Positions 34,200 through 42,751 of a DNA stretch of 64,000 bases are shown piece after piece. Where the stretch lies: assembly GCF_900111295.1 (NCBI RefSeq), contig NZ_FOGT01000015.1, forward strand, positions 42,372 to 106,371, read 5' to 3'. This DNA is from Salipaludibacillus aurantiacus (lineage in GTDB: Bacteria; Bacillota; Bacilli; Bacillales; Salisediminibacteriaceae). Numbering within the stretch: the stretch's first letter is position 1; every line of letters starts with the position of its first letter. Both the position numbers and the translations under genes were made by a program. The notes below the pieces were generated by a model. The model saw only the letters and a program-made list of their open reading frames with translations. It made no database searches and was not told the origin of the DNA.

Positions 34200-35000
34200 T
34201 TGGGACTGAAAGTCGCATTAATCCAAGCAGACATCGCCTACGGCGATCCTGAGGCAAATTACCGCAAAATTGAAAGAGAATTTGAAAAAGCTGCAGCTGA
34301 TCATCCTGATATTATCGTCCTTCCTGAACTGTGGCCGACAGGGTATGACTTAGCACGCCTGGATGAGATCGGAGACCCGGAAGCAGAACAGGCTGTCTCC
34401 TTTTTATCCGGACTCACGCGAAAGCACCAGGTGAACGCAGTAGCCGGGTCTGTTCCAAAACAGACAAAGGATGGCACCAAAAATACGATGCTTGTGTTTG
34501 ACAGTTCAGGCAGACTGGTTAAAGAGTACAGCAAAGCTCATCTGTTCAGACTTATGAATGAGGAAAAATATTTAATTCAGGGAAATGACAACGGCCTCTT
34601 TCATCTTGCCGGCCATCCGAGCGCCGGCGTGATATGCTATGATATCCGATTTCCTGACTGGATCCGCACCCATATGGTCGGTGAAGAAGGAAAGCAGACA
34701 AAAATACTTTATGTCGTAGCAGAGTGGCCGAAAGCAAGGGTTGACCACTGGAAGGCCCTTCTCATCAGCCGCGCTATTGAAAATCAGTGTTTTGTAGTGG
34801 CCTGCAACCGCACAGGGGCAGATCCTAATAATGAGTTTGGCGGCCATTCCATCGTCATCGGTCCGTGGGGTGAAATTATTGCTGAAGCAGGCGGGGAAGA
34901 AACCATTCTTCATGCAGACATTGAGATTGAGGACGTTGATAAAGTACGTGAATCAATTCCCGTGTTTACAGACAGGCGCCCGGGTATTTATAAACTTTAG
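34200..35000 (+). CDS. Carbon-nitrogen hydrolase (nitrilase superfamily, omega-amidase-like)
   Basis: A 266-residue cytoplasmic amidase of the C-N hydrolase fold with a complete Glu-Lys-Cys triad: LPELWPTG (Glu about 42), SKAHLF (Lys about 112) and GVICYDIRFP (Cys 146). The sequence resembles the omega-amidase/YafV group, which handles 2-oxoglutaramate or 2-oxosuccinamate in methionine salvage; the substrate is unproven. TTG 34200 is chosen over TTG 34191 because AAAGGAG directly abuts the latter and lies 9 nt before the former. A terminator follows. Confidence 0.88.
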   Translation: MGLKVALIQADIAYGDPEANYRKIEREFEKAAADHPDIIVLPELWPTGYDLARLDEIGDPEAEQAVSFLSGLTRKHQVNAVAGSVPKQTKDGTKNTMLVFDSSGRLVKEYSKAHLFRLMNEEKYLIQGNDNGLFHLAGHPSAGVICYDIRFPDWIRTHMVGEEGKQTKILYVVAEWPKARVDHWKALLISRAIENQCFVVACNRTGADPNNEFGGHSIVIGPWGEIIAEAGGEETILHADIEIEDVDKVRESIPVFTDRRPGIYKL

Positions 35001-35098
35001 CAGCCGGCAGGGGGCCTCCTCCTTATTGAAGAAGATCTCCCCCTCATAGACGTGATTCAGCCTGGAGATAAGTTTATTATCTTGCCCTGCTAATACTG

Positions 35099-35129
35099 AA
35101 ACCAAAGGCATGCGCGCCTTTGGTTTTTC
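35099..35129 (+). terminator. Intrinsic terminator of the amidase gene
   Basis: Stem ACCAAAGGC/GCCTTTGGT, then TTTTTC. Confidence 0.85.
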
Positions 35130-35197
35130 ATTTGCGCGCTTATGTGGGCGCCGTATGTTAAAATACGTGCAGATACTTTCGGAGGTAACATGGAAAA

Positions 35198-36514
35198 ATG
35201 ACACGCACATTCACTTTAACAGAACTGCTACTCATATTAGGCGTTACGGTGGCCGTTTTAATGACCGCCATTTTAAACAATTTTTCACTCGTACTGGCTA
35301 TCATGCCGGGACTGTTTCTTCTCGTCGGCATTTCCGTCCGGAAAGGCTTTTCATTCAGTGAACTTTCCAGGTCCGCTTTTTTTGGCATAAAAAGAAATAA
35401 AGATGTCGCCTGGTTGCTGACGTTTATCGGCATCCTGCTTCCAACATGGCACTTTGCAGGCACGATCAACGACTTAAATGCCCTGTTTCTAACTGTTATT
35501 AATCCTGCCTATTTCTTTGTCATCGCTTTTTTGATCACTGCTGTCATGTCCCTGATTGTAGGATCAGCGATCGGCAGCCTCAGCATTGCCGGTGTTCCGG
35601 TGATGGCAGCCGGTGATTATCTCGGGCTTCCGATGGTGATTGTCGGGGGTGCCCTTGTGTCGGGAGCGTTCGTCGGGGACCGTTCGTCTCCCCTGTCAAG
35701 CTCGTTTTTTCTGCTGTCCTACGCACTCGAAGTCACTGTCCGCCAGCATTTCCGGGCGATCCTGCCCACTCTTATGTGGACCGTTTTTCTCACTGCGGGA
35801 CTGTTTTTAAGCCTGGATCTCTACATTGATAAAGGAGATGCCCTTAACAACGGGACGGCAAGGAATTTCAGTGAGCTGAATATCGGTCAGCTGGCTGTGT
35901 CGTTTATTCCAGCCCTTGTCCTTCTCATCATGATTTTAACTGGGAAAAACATGAAAATCTCCTTTACGTCAAGTATTGCGGCGGCTTTTGCTATATTGTT
36001 TTTCCGTGATGTGCCTCTGGGGGCATGGGGGGAAGGCGTCCTGGCAGGGGCAGGACAGGTTAACGGCATAATAGATATGCTTCCGTTTATCCTGTTTATT
36101 CTGCTCGTCGGGGTCTATTCTCAGATTATAGAAGATACTCAATTGATTCAGCCATATATAGAAAAAGTATTCACTAATAAGTCCTCACTTGCTGTGAATA
36201 CCTCGCAGTCTATCGGGATAGCGGCTGCCGTCTCGCTTATATCGCCAAATCAGTCTTTCCCGATCATTTTGACCGGGAGGTCCCTGCTGCCTCACTGGGC
36301 AGAGTATTTTTCCAAACGCCAGCTGTCCCGGATCCTTGCTGACTCTACGGTGGTGTTTGCAGGACTGGTTCCGTGGAGTCTGCTCGCGATTCTTTGCAGC
36401 ACGATTATCGGCGTCCCGGTGCTCGAATACGCACCTTTCGCTTTTTTCCTGCTGCTGTCCCCGGCTGTGACAATGGTTTACTCCGTCCTGTCCGCCAGAA
36501 AGGCTTACCAGTAA
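35198..36514 (+). CDS. NhaC family Na+/H+ antiporter
   Basis: A 438-residue polytopic protein with about 11 membrane segments. NhaC landmarks are GSAIGSLSIAGVPVMAAG, GGALVSGAFVGDRSSPLSSS and SPNQSFPIILTGRSLLP near the end. It would exchange Na+ (or organic ions, as in MleN-like members) for H+ and so help pH and salt homeostasis. The ATG is preceded by GGAGG. It is single, with the amidase terminator upstream and a strong terminator shared with the convergent small gene downstream. Confidence 0.87.
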   Translation: MTRTFTLTELLLILGVTVAVLMTAILNNFSLVLAIMPGLFLLVGISVRKGFSFSELSRSAFFGIKRNKDVAWLLTFIGILLPTWHFAGTINDLNALFLTVINPAYFFVIAFLITAVMSLIVGSAIGSLSIAGVPVMAAGDYLGLPMVIVGGALVSGAFVGDRSSPLSSSFFLLSYALEVTVRQHFRAILPTLMWTVFLTAGLFLSLDLYIDKGDALNNGTARNFSELNIGQLAVSFIPALVLLIMILTGKNMKISFTSSIAAAFAILFFRDVPLGAWGEGVLAGAGQVNGIIDMLPFILFILLVGVYSQIIEDTQLIQPYIEKVFTNKSSLAVNTSQSIGIAAAVSLISPNQSFPIILTGRSLLPHWAEYFSKRQLSRILADSTVVFAGLVPWSLLAILCSTIIGVPVLEYAPFAFFLLLSPAVTMVYSVLSARKAYQ

Positions 36515-36570
36515 GTTTTGGCGGAAGCTTTTTACCGCTTTATTTTAAAATCCCGATGAACTCCTCCCCA

Positions 36571-36625
36571 AAAAAAAAGAGGCGGGGTCGGAGCTGCTCA
36601 TTAAGCAGCCTTCGCCCAGCCTCGT
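36571..36625 (-). terminator. Bidirectional terminator
   Basis: A long stem (GAGGC...GGG with CCC...GCCTC, plus an inner CTGCT/AGCAG) is followed by nine T on the minus strand. It lies between two convergent genes. Confidence 0.85.
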
Positions 36626-36626
36626 T

Positions 36627-36917
36627 CTACTTATCTGTAAACTCTACTTTTTCTAAAATATCCAGCTCTTTCAATTTTAAATAAAGATGATCCAGATCTC
36701 CGCTCTCCAGCTGAATCTGGGTCATTTCAAAATAACGGAACTCGTCCATTTCAGTTTCCCTTACTTTTTTGAAAAAGCCGGCTTCGTCTTTAATCTGCAA
36801 TTCAAGAACAGCCGCATCAGACAAACTTTCCTCGTTGACCAGACCTGCGAGGGTGTAGGTGCCATTTACATTGCGCTGTACACATATCGTAAATGTCGTT
36901 TGCACCGTATCAAGCAT
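36627..36917 (-). CDS. Small hypothetical protein
   Basis: 96 residues, soluble and acidic, with no signal or membrane segment. It starts MLDTVQTTFTICVQRN and is predicted alpha/beta, with an amphipathic LYLKLKELDILEKVEF end. I recognise no family. ATG 36917 has GGGAAGATG-type spacing from a purine-rich site, and a dedicated terminator follows, so it is likely real. The isolated position gives no clue to its role. Confidence 0.65.
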   Translation of the reverse strand: MLDTVQTTFTICVQRNVNGTYTLAGLVNEESLSDAAVLELQIKDEAGFFKKVRETEMDEFRYFEMTQIQLESGDLDHLYLKLKELDILEKVEFTDK

Positions 36918-37036
36918 GAGTTCATCTTCCCTTTCTCTTTATACATTATTTACATGAGTGATTTTTTAGCGTCACACAAGAATACATTATAACAGTTTTA
37001 ACCAGTTTTACAATAAACCAAATAGCCGGGAATCTA

Positions 37037-37774
37037 TCAGCCAAACAGTATAAGATTGACCGCAGCCACAGCTACGACAATGGCGGCAAGTTTTTTAATA
37101 TTCTGCTGGGAGATATGGGCAAAACATTTAATCCCGATTCGGGAGCCAATAAGGACGCTTGCAATACCTACAAGGAAGTATAACAGAAACTCTCCGTTAA
37201 AGTCTCCATTCATTCCATGGAGAAGTACCGTAACTGAATTGGTAAAAACAAAGGTCAGCTGAAGGTTTGCACTGTAAGCATATTTATTGTCGCTGAATAC
37301 TAGCATTAAATAAAAGACGAAGAACGGCCCTCCGACGGCGTAAATACCGCCGATAAAACCGCCGCCAAGCCCTAAAAGGACGGGAAGCCACGTTTTGCCC
37401 AGAAGCTTCCCTTCACCCGGTCCGCTGCTTTTAAACAGATAAATGACAACAGAAATCAGAAAAATCCCGAGAAAAGTCTTCAGTATATCCAGATCCCCAT
37501 AGTTATGGAGCACAAAAAAAGCTCCGACCCTGCCGGCCAAAGCCGCAGCCAGAAGAACTGTAAGCACCCGCCATTGAATGTGGCGGAACATCTGGAGAGC
37601 AATGCTTATGGACAAAACAAGGGCTAATGACACCACAAGAAGAGTACTGTCCTTTATCGTAAACAAAAAAGGAAGAAAACTCATGGCGAAGAGGCCGAAC
37701 CCAAAACCGCTGACCCCTTGAATAAAGCTGCCAATGAGCAGAATAACAAATATAATTAATAATTCGGTAATCAT
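37037..37774 (-). CDS. TauE/SafE family anion exporter
   Basis: 245 residues with about eight membrane segments. The two-fold repeat of the family is visible: GSFIQGVSGFGFGLFAMSFLP in the first half and GLGGGFIGGIYAVGGPFFVFYL in the second. Members export sulfite, sulfoacetate or related anions. It is monocistronic, with no sulfur-metabolism genes next to it, so the substrate remains open. Confidence 0.88.
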   Translation of the reverse strand: MITELLIIFVILLIGSFIQGVSGFGFGLFAMSFLPFLFTIKDSTLLVVSLALVLSISIALQMFRHIQWRVLTVLLAAALAGRVGAFFVLHNYGDLDILKTFLGIFLISVVIYLFKSSGPGEGKLLGKTWLPVLLGLGGGFIGGIYAVGGPFFVFYLMLVFSDNKYAYSANLQLTFVFTNSVTVLLHGMNGDFNGEFLLYFLVGIASVLIGSRIGIKCFAHISQQNIKKLAAIVVAVAAVNLILFG

Positions 37775-37983
37775 AATAGCTGCCTTTCCTTGAAAATAAT
37801 AGTCAGTTCACCTCTTTTATTTTACATAAAAACATTTGCTTGCGGGGTAAAAATCACAGATCCGCCAATTATTTTGTGACACGCGTCACTGCCTGCCCCG
37901 GTCGCAGTAGGTTAAAGTAAAATCAAGCTTCAATTATTTTCCTTATGAAGCAAGAAAAAACTAACCAGACCGGAGGGATCAAG

Positions 37984-38229
37984 GTGCAAATTAAAAAATT
38001 AGAGAACGGGCAAGCAGAAATTGATGTGAGAGAATTAGTCAATAACGGAGGCCATCCAAAAGATGACATCCTTCAGTACCTTTCTTCTATACCGAAAGGA
38101 ACAATTACGAAAATCCACGTCCCTCATGAAGCTGAGCCGCTCGTCCATCTTATGAAAACATATCAAGTAGACGTCGCCCGCGAGAAACTCGGTGAAGGAC
38201 ACTTTTGCCTTCACACCATTAAGCGTTAA
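37984..38229 (+). CDS. Small DUF2249-like protein
   Basis: 81 residues. The pattern IDVRELVNNGGHPKDDILQYLSS, then KGTITKIHVPHEAEPLVHLM, resembles DUF2249/TusA-like small alpha/beta proteins (DVR start, a P-loop-like turn and a final strand). GTG 37984 is chosen for the GGAGGG site 6 nt upstream; the longer frame to 37945 lacks one. It probably binds a partner protein in redox or sulfur chemistry, but that is inference. It is single; a terminator lies about 190 bp downstream. Confidence 0.62.
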   Translation: MQIKKLENGQAEIDVRELVNNGGHPKDDILQYLSSIPKGTITKIHVPHEAEPLVHLMKTYQVDVAREKLGEGHFCLHTIKR

Positions 38230-38415
38230 TCTTCGGGGAAGTTACAGGTGCAGGGAACAGGGGCGGGTGATTAATAGAAAGACTGAGGGGACAATTCTCA
38301 AGTTCTCAAGGGGTATTTACTCAGGAAGACCTTAGCAAAAGGGGAGCAATAATAGAATGAGTGTTGTATCGGAGCATAGGGGGTTGGCGGTTGGAACAGG
38401 GATATTTGGGGAGTG
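38230..38415. other. Intergenic region after the DUF2249-like gene
   Basis: I see no gene here. GAGGGGACAATTCTCAAG looks like half of a decayed REP copy near 38285. Confidence 0.3.
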
Positions 38416-38450
38416 AAGCGGCAGATAAGGTAACTTGTCCGCCGCTTTTT
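38416..38450 (+). terminator. Intrinsic terminator
   Basis: GCGGC-A-GATAAG pairs with CTTGTC-C-GCCGC around a GTAA loop, then TTTTT. Confidence 0.8.
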
Positions 38451-38482
38451 ACGTTTTATAAAACTTGAGGGAGCGTTTAAAG

Positions 38483-38511
38483 TAGGGGTCAGACCCCCCA
38501 TTTACTGGAAA
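38483..38511. repeat. REP-like palindrome, copy 17
   Basis: TAGGGGTCAGACCCCCCATTTACTGGAAA (29 bp in total) shares its whole tail with the copies at 57836 and 58705. Confidence 0.9.
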
Positions 38512-38546
38512 AAGCGGCCTCTGTAAACTTTCACAGAGGCCGCTTC
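38511..38546 (-). terminator. Intrinsic terminator of the nuclease gene
   Basis: A 13-bp perfect stem, AAGCGGCCTCTGT with its complement, then TTTTT on the minus strand. Confidence 0.9.
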
Positions 38547-38576
38547 AAATACTCCACATATATGATTCAATTATGT

Positions 38577-41500
38577 TTACTGATCAGCCACGCTCACTTC
38601 GACATTATCGACAAACAGGTGGTCGCCGCTTGTGTTGCGGATTGAAATGATAAGCTCGGCTTCCCCATCACCAGGTGCTTCGTACTCCCAGGTGACCTGC
38701 TGCCATTCGTCACCATCCACAAAGGTATAAGCGGAATAGTTGCTGTAATTGTTGCCGTGATAACCAGGGGCGTACATGGCGTTTCTAATCTCGCCGTTCC
38801 CTTTCACCCAGAAACTCACTTCGTAGGTCACGCCCGCTTCCATCGCATAAGCTTCAGATGTAAACCGGTTATGCGACGTACTTGTGTTCACAAGCTGGAC
38901 GGAGGAATCACCTTCGTAAGCCTCATCAGACTGATTGACTCTTGACTGGGCAATATTTGAGGACTGGCCAAACCAATTGACTGGCAGTCCATCAGCCCAG
39001 TTTTCAAATGAGCCATTAGCTAACTCTTCAAATGGTTCCGCAGTAGACTGAACGATGACTGTCAACGTTTTTGTTGCGGTATTGCCGGAAGAGTCAGAGA
39101 CTCTGTAACGGACCTCATACGTGCCGGCACGGGAAGTATCTACATTATTAGTCACTTCCACCTGATCAGTCAAATCGCCGTCTACATCGTCTACCACAGT
39201 TACAGCAGGCACTTCAAATTCGTCGCCGGCCTGCAAATAAACTGTAGGATCCTCATTCAAAGCCTCGTCTGTAAATTCGATCACAGGAGGCGTCACATCT
39301 CCCATATCATAATCAGGATCAATATCCGGAATTTCAAGCTGGACTACCATCGGGTCGTGGTCGCTGGCACGGCCGTGGGCTTCCATGAAACCTGAGTTGA
39401 TATTCATGATATCCGCTTCCAGTCCTTCTGTCAGATGATCAGAAACGAGAATGGAATCAAGGGACTGGGAGCTGCCGTTATAATTATACGTATACTGCTG
39501 TTCCCTCGGAAGTTCATAAATACTGTTATACATCATCCCGTCACCTTCAAGGATTTGTACAGGAGAAGACCAAGGGAAATCATTGAAATCTCCTAAAATA
39601 ACCACATTCGCTTCTTCCTGGTAGCTTTTCAGTTCGCTCACAAAATCATGAATGACTGTTGCAATCTCTTCACGCTGATCACGGCTGCCCTGTACCGGAG
39701 GCTGTTCCATCCCGAACGGTGCCGTATCTCCGCGTTTGGAGTTCCAGTGATTTCCAACCACATAGACGGATTCACCTTTAAAAACAAATTCAGTCATTAA
39801 TGGTTTCCGTGAATTTTCAAACGCCTCATTCATAGGATCAATTAAACCTGACACGTAGTTTAATTCCCCGTTTTCATCGAATGCCAGTGCGTCTGTCGGA
39901 CCGCCAATCTCACCATCTGCTAAATGCACGCGGTCAGTGCGGTAAATATGCCCGACACGGATATTTCCACCCGGAATACCGCCATCCTGGCCGTCCACAG
40001 GTGCCACATCAGTATAAGCGTATTGCGGGCCGCCAAGCTCAGAAATTCTATCAATTAACGTCTCATAGCTTTCGCTGGCGTCCGTATCGCCGCTGTCCGT
40101 CGTTCCGTCGCTTGCCATCACTTCCACAAGAGTAATAATATCCGGGGCATTCAGTTCATTTGCCATAGAGTTGGCCAGCCGTTCTGTTTTTTCAGCCGGA
40201 ACGCCGGGATAATAGTTCTCTACATTATAAGTAGCAACCGTCAGTTTATCTTCCTCAAATTCAATCGTTGTTTCGTCACGACGTTCTGCTCCGCCATCGA
40301 TCAGTTCAGGCAGGTCATCTACAGGCTGAATTTTAAAGTTGCCGAAATTATATCCCACGACACCTTCAATACTTTCTTCAAAGTAGTCGCCTGTTTTTGC
40401 GATCGTTCCGCGCGGCACGTTAACAAACATAATCTCCGGGTTAAGCTCTTTCTCTGTTAAGTAAACCCCGCCGTCCGGAGTCCGGTTTTCCAGAGCCCAT
40501 TCTTCAGAAATGACGGTAATTTCATCGTATTTTTGCGGACCGGTAAGAGTGACCTGGCCCGGAATTTCAACGAGCATTCCTTCAAGGCTCTCATAAAAAT
40601 CAAGCGCGTTTGCTGTCGCATCAAACGTATCCGGATCATAAATGTCGTATTCATCCGGGTCGGCCAGAAGCACACTTGGAATATCGCGGTCGACTCCAAT
40701 GACAACCGGATCAGGCAGCTCATTGCCGCTTGAATCGACTTCCAGTGATGAACCGACAATCTGTGTCGTCGTTAAATCATTATTCCCGTCAAAACCTCGC
40801 TCTTCATACTCTACAACCCGTCCGTCCACAAGCACCATATCACCTGCCGTGACACCGTGATTCGGGTTATAAACGAAAATCCCTTCAGATGTATTGACAT
40901 CGCCGTCAGATTCTTCGCTCTGCATGTAGAATCCGTTGCCTTGTGTGTAAGTGACAATACCCGGAACTTCCCGGACGGCCATATCTTCGTAAGGTGAAAT
41001 ATGGGCCGAGCCCTGTATGTCATAAATTTCAAGGCTTCCTGCTTCTGCGAGTACCGTGTACTCATAGGTACGCACCTGGCTGTCATTTAAACCGTCTTTC
41101 ACTGCAAAAGCTTTAATAATCATGTCTTCCGTAATTTCAATTGGCCCGTCATACAGATTGCTTTCCACAGTCGGGTCTGACCCATCTGTCGTATAATAAA
41201 TGGCAGCATCGTCAGTAAACGTGCTTAAAGTCACTTTAGTGCCTGCTTCTACTGCTGAAGAGCCCGGTGCCGCCTGTACCGGCTGAACAACAGTAGCGTC
41301 TTCAATTAAGTCTTCATCAAAGCGTGGCATAAGCTTATGTTCGTAAAAATGGTAATTCACAACGCCGATCAAATAGTCGTATTCAGTCTCTTCCTGAACA
41401 TCAGCTTCTGAACCGAGTACAATGAATTCCCCTTCGCTGTCCTCAGCGATATAATCATTAAAGTCTCTTAATTCATTTACAGTAGCCTCTTCCACCATGA

Positions 41501-42311
41501 CGAGCTGAGCTTCAATATTTTTACCGTTCTCTTCGGAAAAATCAGTTGAGTCCACCAGTTTAGGTTCAACCATTCCGGCATTTTCCTGAACCAAGTCAGA
41601 GTTTCCTGAAGCAATCAGCAGCTGAAGCATGTCACGGAAATGATCCAGATCTCCTGTCACTTCAATCATGTCACCGATCGTGTAGAGGTCTCCTAAACCA
41701 GGGCCTCTTAATAACAGGCCGGCCGTATCATCCTGGATGTACATATTCGTCTGGCCGCCTGCTTCGAAATGAGCGGTTACCGTCCCGCGGACAGTATGAG
41801 TGGTCCCGAGGTCAGAATCCCGAACCTCCTGAATTGTCGAGCCTTCGAACTCTTCTTCTTCCGTGTAGTCAAAGGCTGCCTCCACATCATTTACAGTCAG
41901 TGTCCCGCTCAGGCCTGCAAGGTCGTCATTAAGATGCTCCACGGTAACGTGGGACCGGTCTTCTGAAGAAACCTCATAACCTGTTAAATCAGGAACAATA
42001 ACTGTTTTATCAGCCAGTTCCACTTCTACTTCCACCATTCTGTCTATCCCCAGCCCTTTAGGGTACGTTTTATCAAAATCGATTAAAAAGCTGGTTGAAT
42101 CAATGATCGTCACATCTTCCACAGACCTTTTCGGTCCCTGTGCACTATGACCTTTTTGTTCCCTTTCTTCAACAACCTGGCCTCCTGGCTGCCCATTTCT
42201 GTTTCCCTGGTTTGCTTCGGCAGACATTGCCGGCGCAAAGGTGGCAGCTGTCAAGATGACCGCCATTAATGCTGCAAATAACGAACGGGTTCTTCTCGAT
42301 CGATCTTTCAT
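38577..42311 (-). CDS. Large secreted multidomain nuclease (EEP family)
   Basis: 1244 residues, exported: a signal peptide (about 1-31) ends near AMSAEA. In order: a Gln/Gly linker; a module of unknown function (about 57-165, VTIIDSTSFLIDFDKTYPKG) shared with the 5'-nucleotidase at 46161; an OB-like region (about 170-330); a chitobiase C-terminal-like beta module (about 344-420, YYTTDGSDPT); a second OB-like region (about 425-670); an endo/exonuclease/phosphatase domain (about 688-990, with VATYNVENYY, GNHWNSKRGD, ILGDFNDFP and SDHDPM); a DUF5011 Ig-like domain (about 1005-1085); and a C-terminal carbohydrate-binding-like jelly roll. It is YhcR-like and predicted to degrade extracellular nucleic acid. 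No LPxTG anchor is seen. Promoter and leader match those of the 5'-nucleotidase gene. Confidence 0.88.
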   Translation of the reverse strand: MKDRSRRTRSLFAALMAVILTAATFAPAMSAEANQGNRNGQPGGQVVEEREQKGHSAQGPKRSVEDVTIIDSTSFLIDFDKTYPKGLGIDRMVEVEVELADKTVIVPDLTGYEVSSEDRSHVTVEHLNDDLAGLSGTLTVNDVEAAFDYTEEEEFEGSTIQEVRDSDLGTTHTVRGTVTAHFEAGGQTNMYIQDDTAGLLLRGPGLGDLYTIGDMIEVTGDLDHFRDMLQLLIASGNSDLVQENAGMVEPKLVDSTDFSEENGKNIEAQLVMVEEATVNELRDFNDYIAEDSEGEFIVLGSEADVQEETEYDYLIGVVNYHFYEHKLMPRFDEDLIEDATVVQPVQAAPGSSAVEAGTKVTLSTFTDDAAIYYTTDGSDPTVESNLYDGPIEITEDMIIKAFAVKDGLNDSQVRTYEYTVLAEAGSLEIYDIQGSAHISPYEDMAVREVPGIVTYTQGNGFYMQSEESDGDVNTSEGIFVYNPNHGVTAGDMVLVDGRVVEYEERGFDGNNDLTTTQIVGSSLEVDSSGNELPDPVVIGVDRDIPSVLLADPDEYDIYDPDTFDATANALDFYESLEGMLVEIPGQVTLTGPQKYDEITVISEEWALENRTPDGGVYLTEKELNPEIMFVNVPRGTIAKTGDYFEESIEGVVGYNFGNFKIQPVDDLPELIDGGAERRDETTIEFEEDKLTVATYNVENYYPGVPAEKTERLANSMANELNAPDIITLVEVMASDGTTDSGDTDASESYETLIDRISELGGPQYAYTDVAPVDGQDGGIPGGNIRVGHIYRTDRVHLADGEIGGPTDALAFDENGELNYVSGLIDPMNEAFENSRKPLMTEFVFKGESVYVVGNHWNSKRGDTAPFGMEQPPVQGSRDQREEIATVIHDFVSELKSYQEEANVVILGDFNDFPWSSPVQILEGDGMMYNSIYELPREQQYTYNYNGSSQSLDSILVSDHLTEGLEADIMNINSGFMEAHGRASDHDPMVVQLEIPDIDPDYDMGDVTPPVIEFTDEALNEDPTVYLQAGDEFEVPAVTVVDDVDGDLTDQVEVTNNVDTSRAGTYEVRYRVSDSSGNTATKTLTVIVQSTAEPFEELANGSFENWADGLPVNWFGQSSNIAQSRVNQSDEAYEGDSSVQLVNTSTSHNRFTSEAYAMEAGVTYEVSFWVKGNGEIRNAMYAPGYHGNNYSNYSAYTFVDGDEWQQVTWEYEAPGDGEAELIISIRNTSGDHLFVDNVEVSVADQ

Positions 42312-42365
42312 ACCATCGTCTCCTCCTTAGAAAATATGTAATGTCTCTCGGAGTCTGGCATATAA
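42312..42365 (-). promoter_or_regulatory. Nuclease leader with conserved motif and ribosome binding site
   Basis: On the minus strand, ATTACATATTTTCTAAGGAG (20 nt) precedes the start region. The 5'-nucleotidase leader has the same block with ATTACATATTTC and AAGGAGGAGA, ending in GGTATG in both. Confidence 0.7.
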
Positions 42366-42408
42366 TGAGAGCGATTCCATTATAATCTGTTTTATTGAGT
42401 GACGTAAA
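42366..42408 (-). promoter_or_regulatory. Nuclease promoter with overlapping cre-like site
   Basis: On the minus strand, TTTACG (42403-42408), 18 bp, TATAAT (42379-42384). Overlapping the -10 end is TGGAATCGCTCTCA (42366-42379), 11 of 14 against the cre consensus. The same -35, spacing and -10 occur at the 5'-nucleotidase gene. Confidence 0.7.
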
Positions 42409-42714
42409 CAAAGGTCAGACCGCCTCACATCTATTCTCATAGGATAGATGACCTTATTTCTTGCAATTGAATACCCCGCCTCCCATTTCACCTCTATAAA
42501 TTGCACATTCACCTCCCCCCCATTTGTTCAATTAAGTTAAGTTTGTAAACCCAGGGTGTCTTTTTATGGAAAATTCCTCCTTTATCCGTTGAAAAACCAG
42601 GTATATTTTTAATAAGTTTAAACAATTTGTAAATATATGAGAAAATAGATAGATTTTTTCGACATCTTTCCACAACAAAGAAAATAATGGTAAAAAAGAC
42701 TTATTATCAAAGGA
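42409..42714. other. Non-coding region between kinase gene and nuclease promoter
   Basis: AT-rich, about 300 bp, with no supported gene and no clear motif. Confidence 0.4.
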
Positions 42715-42746
42715 AAAACCTGGGGGGACAGACCCCCCAGGTTTTG
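42715..42746. repeat. REP-like palindrome, copy 18, doubling as terminator
   Basis: AAAACCTGGGGGGACAGA, then six C and AGGTTTT. A perfect stem at the 3' end of the histidine kinase gene. Confidence 0.9.
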
Positions 42747-42751
42747 GGAAT

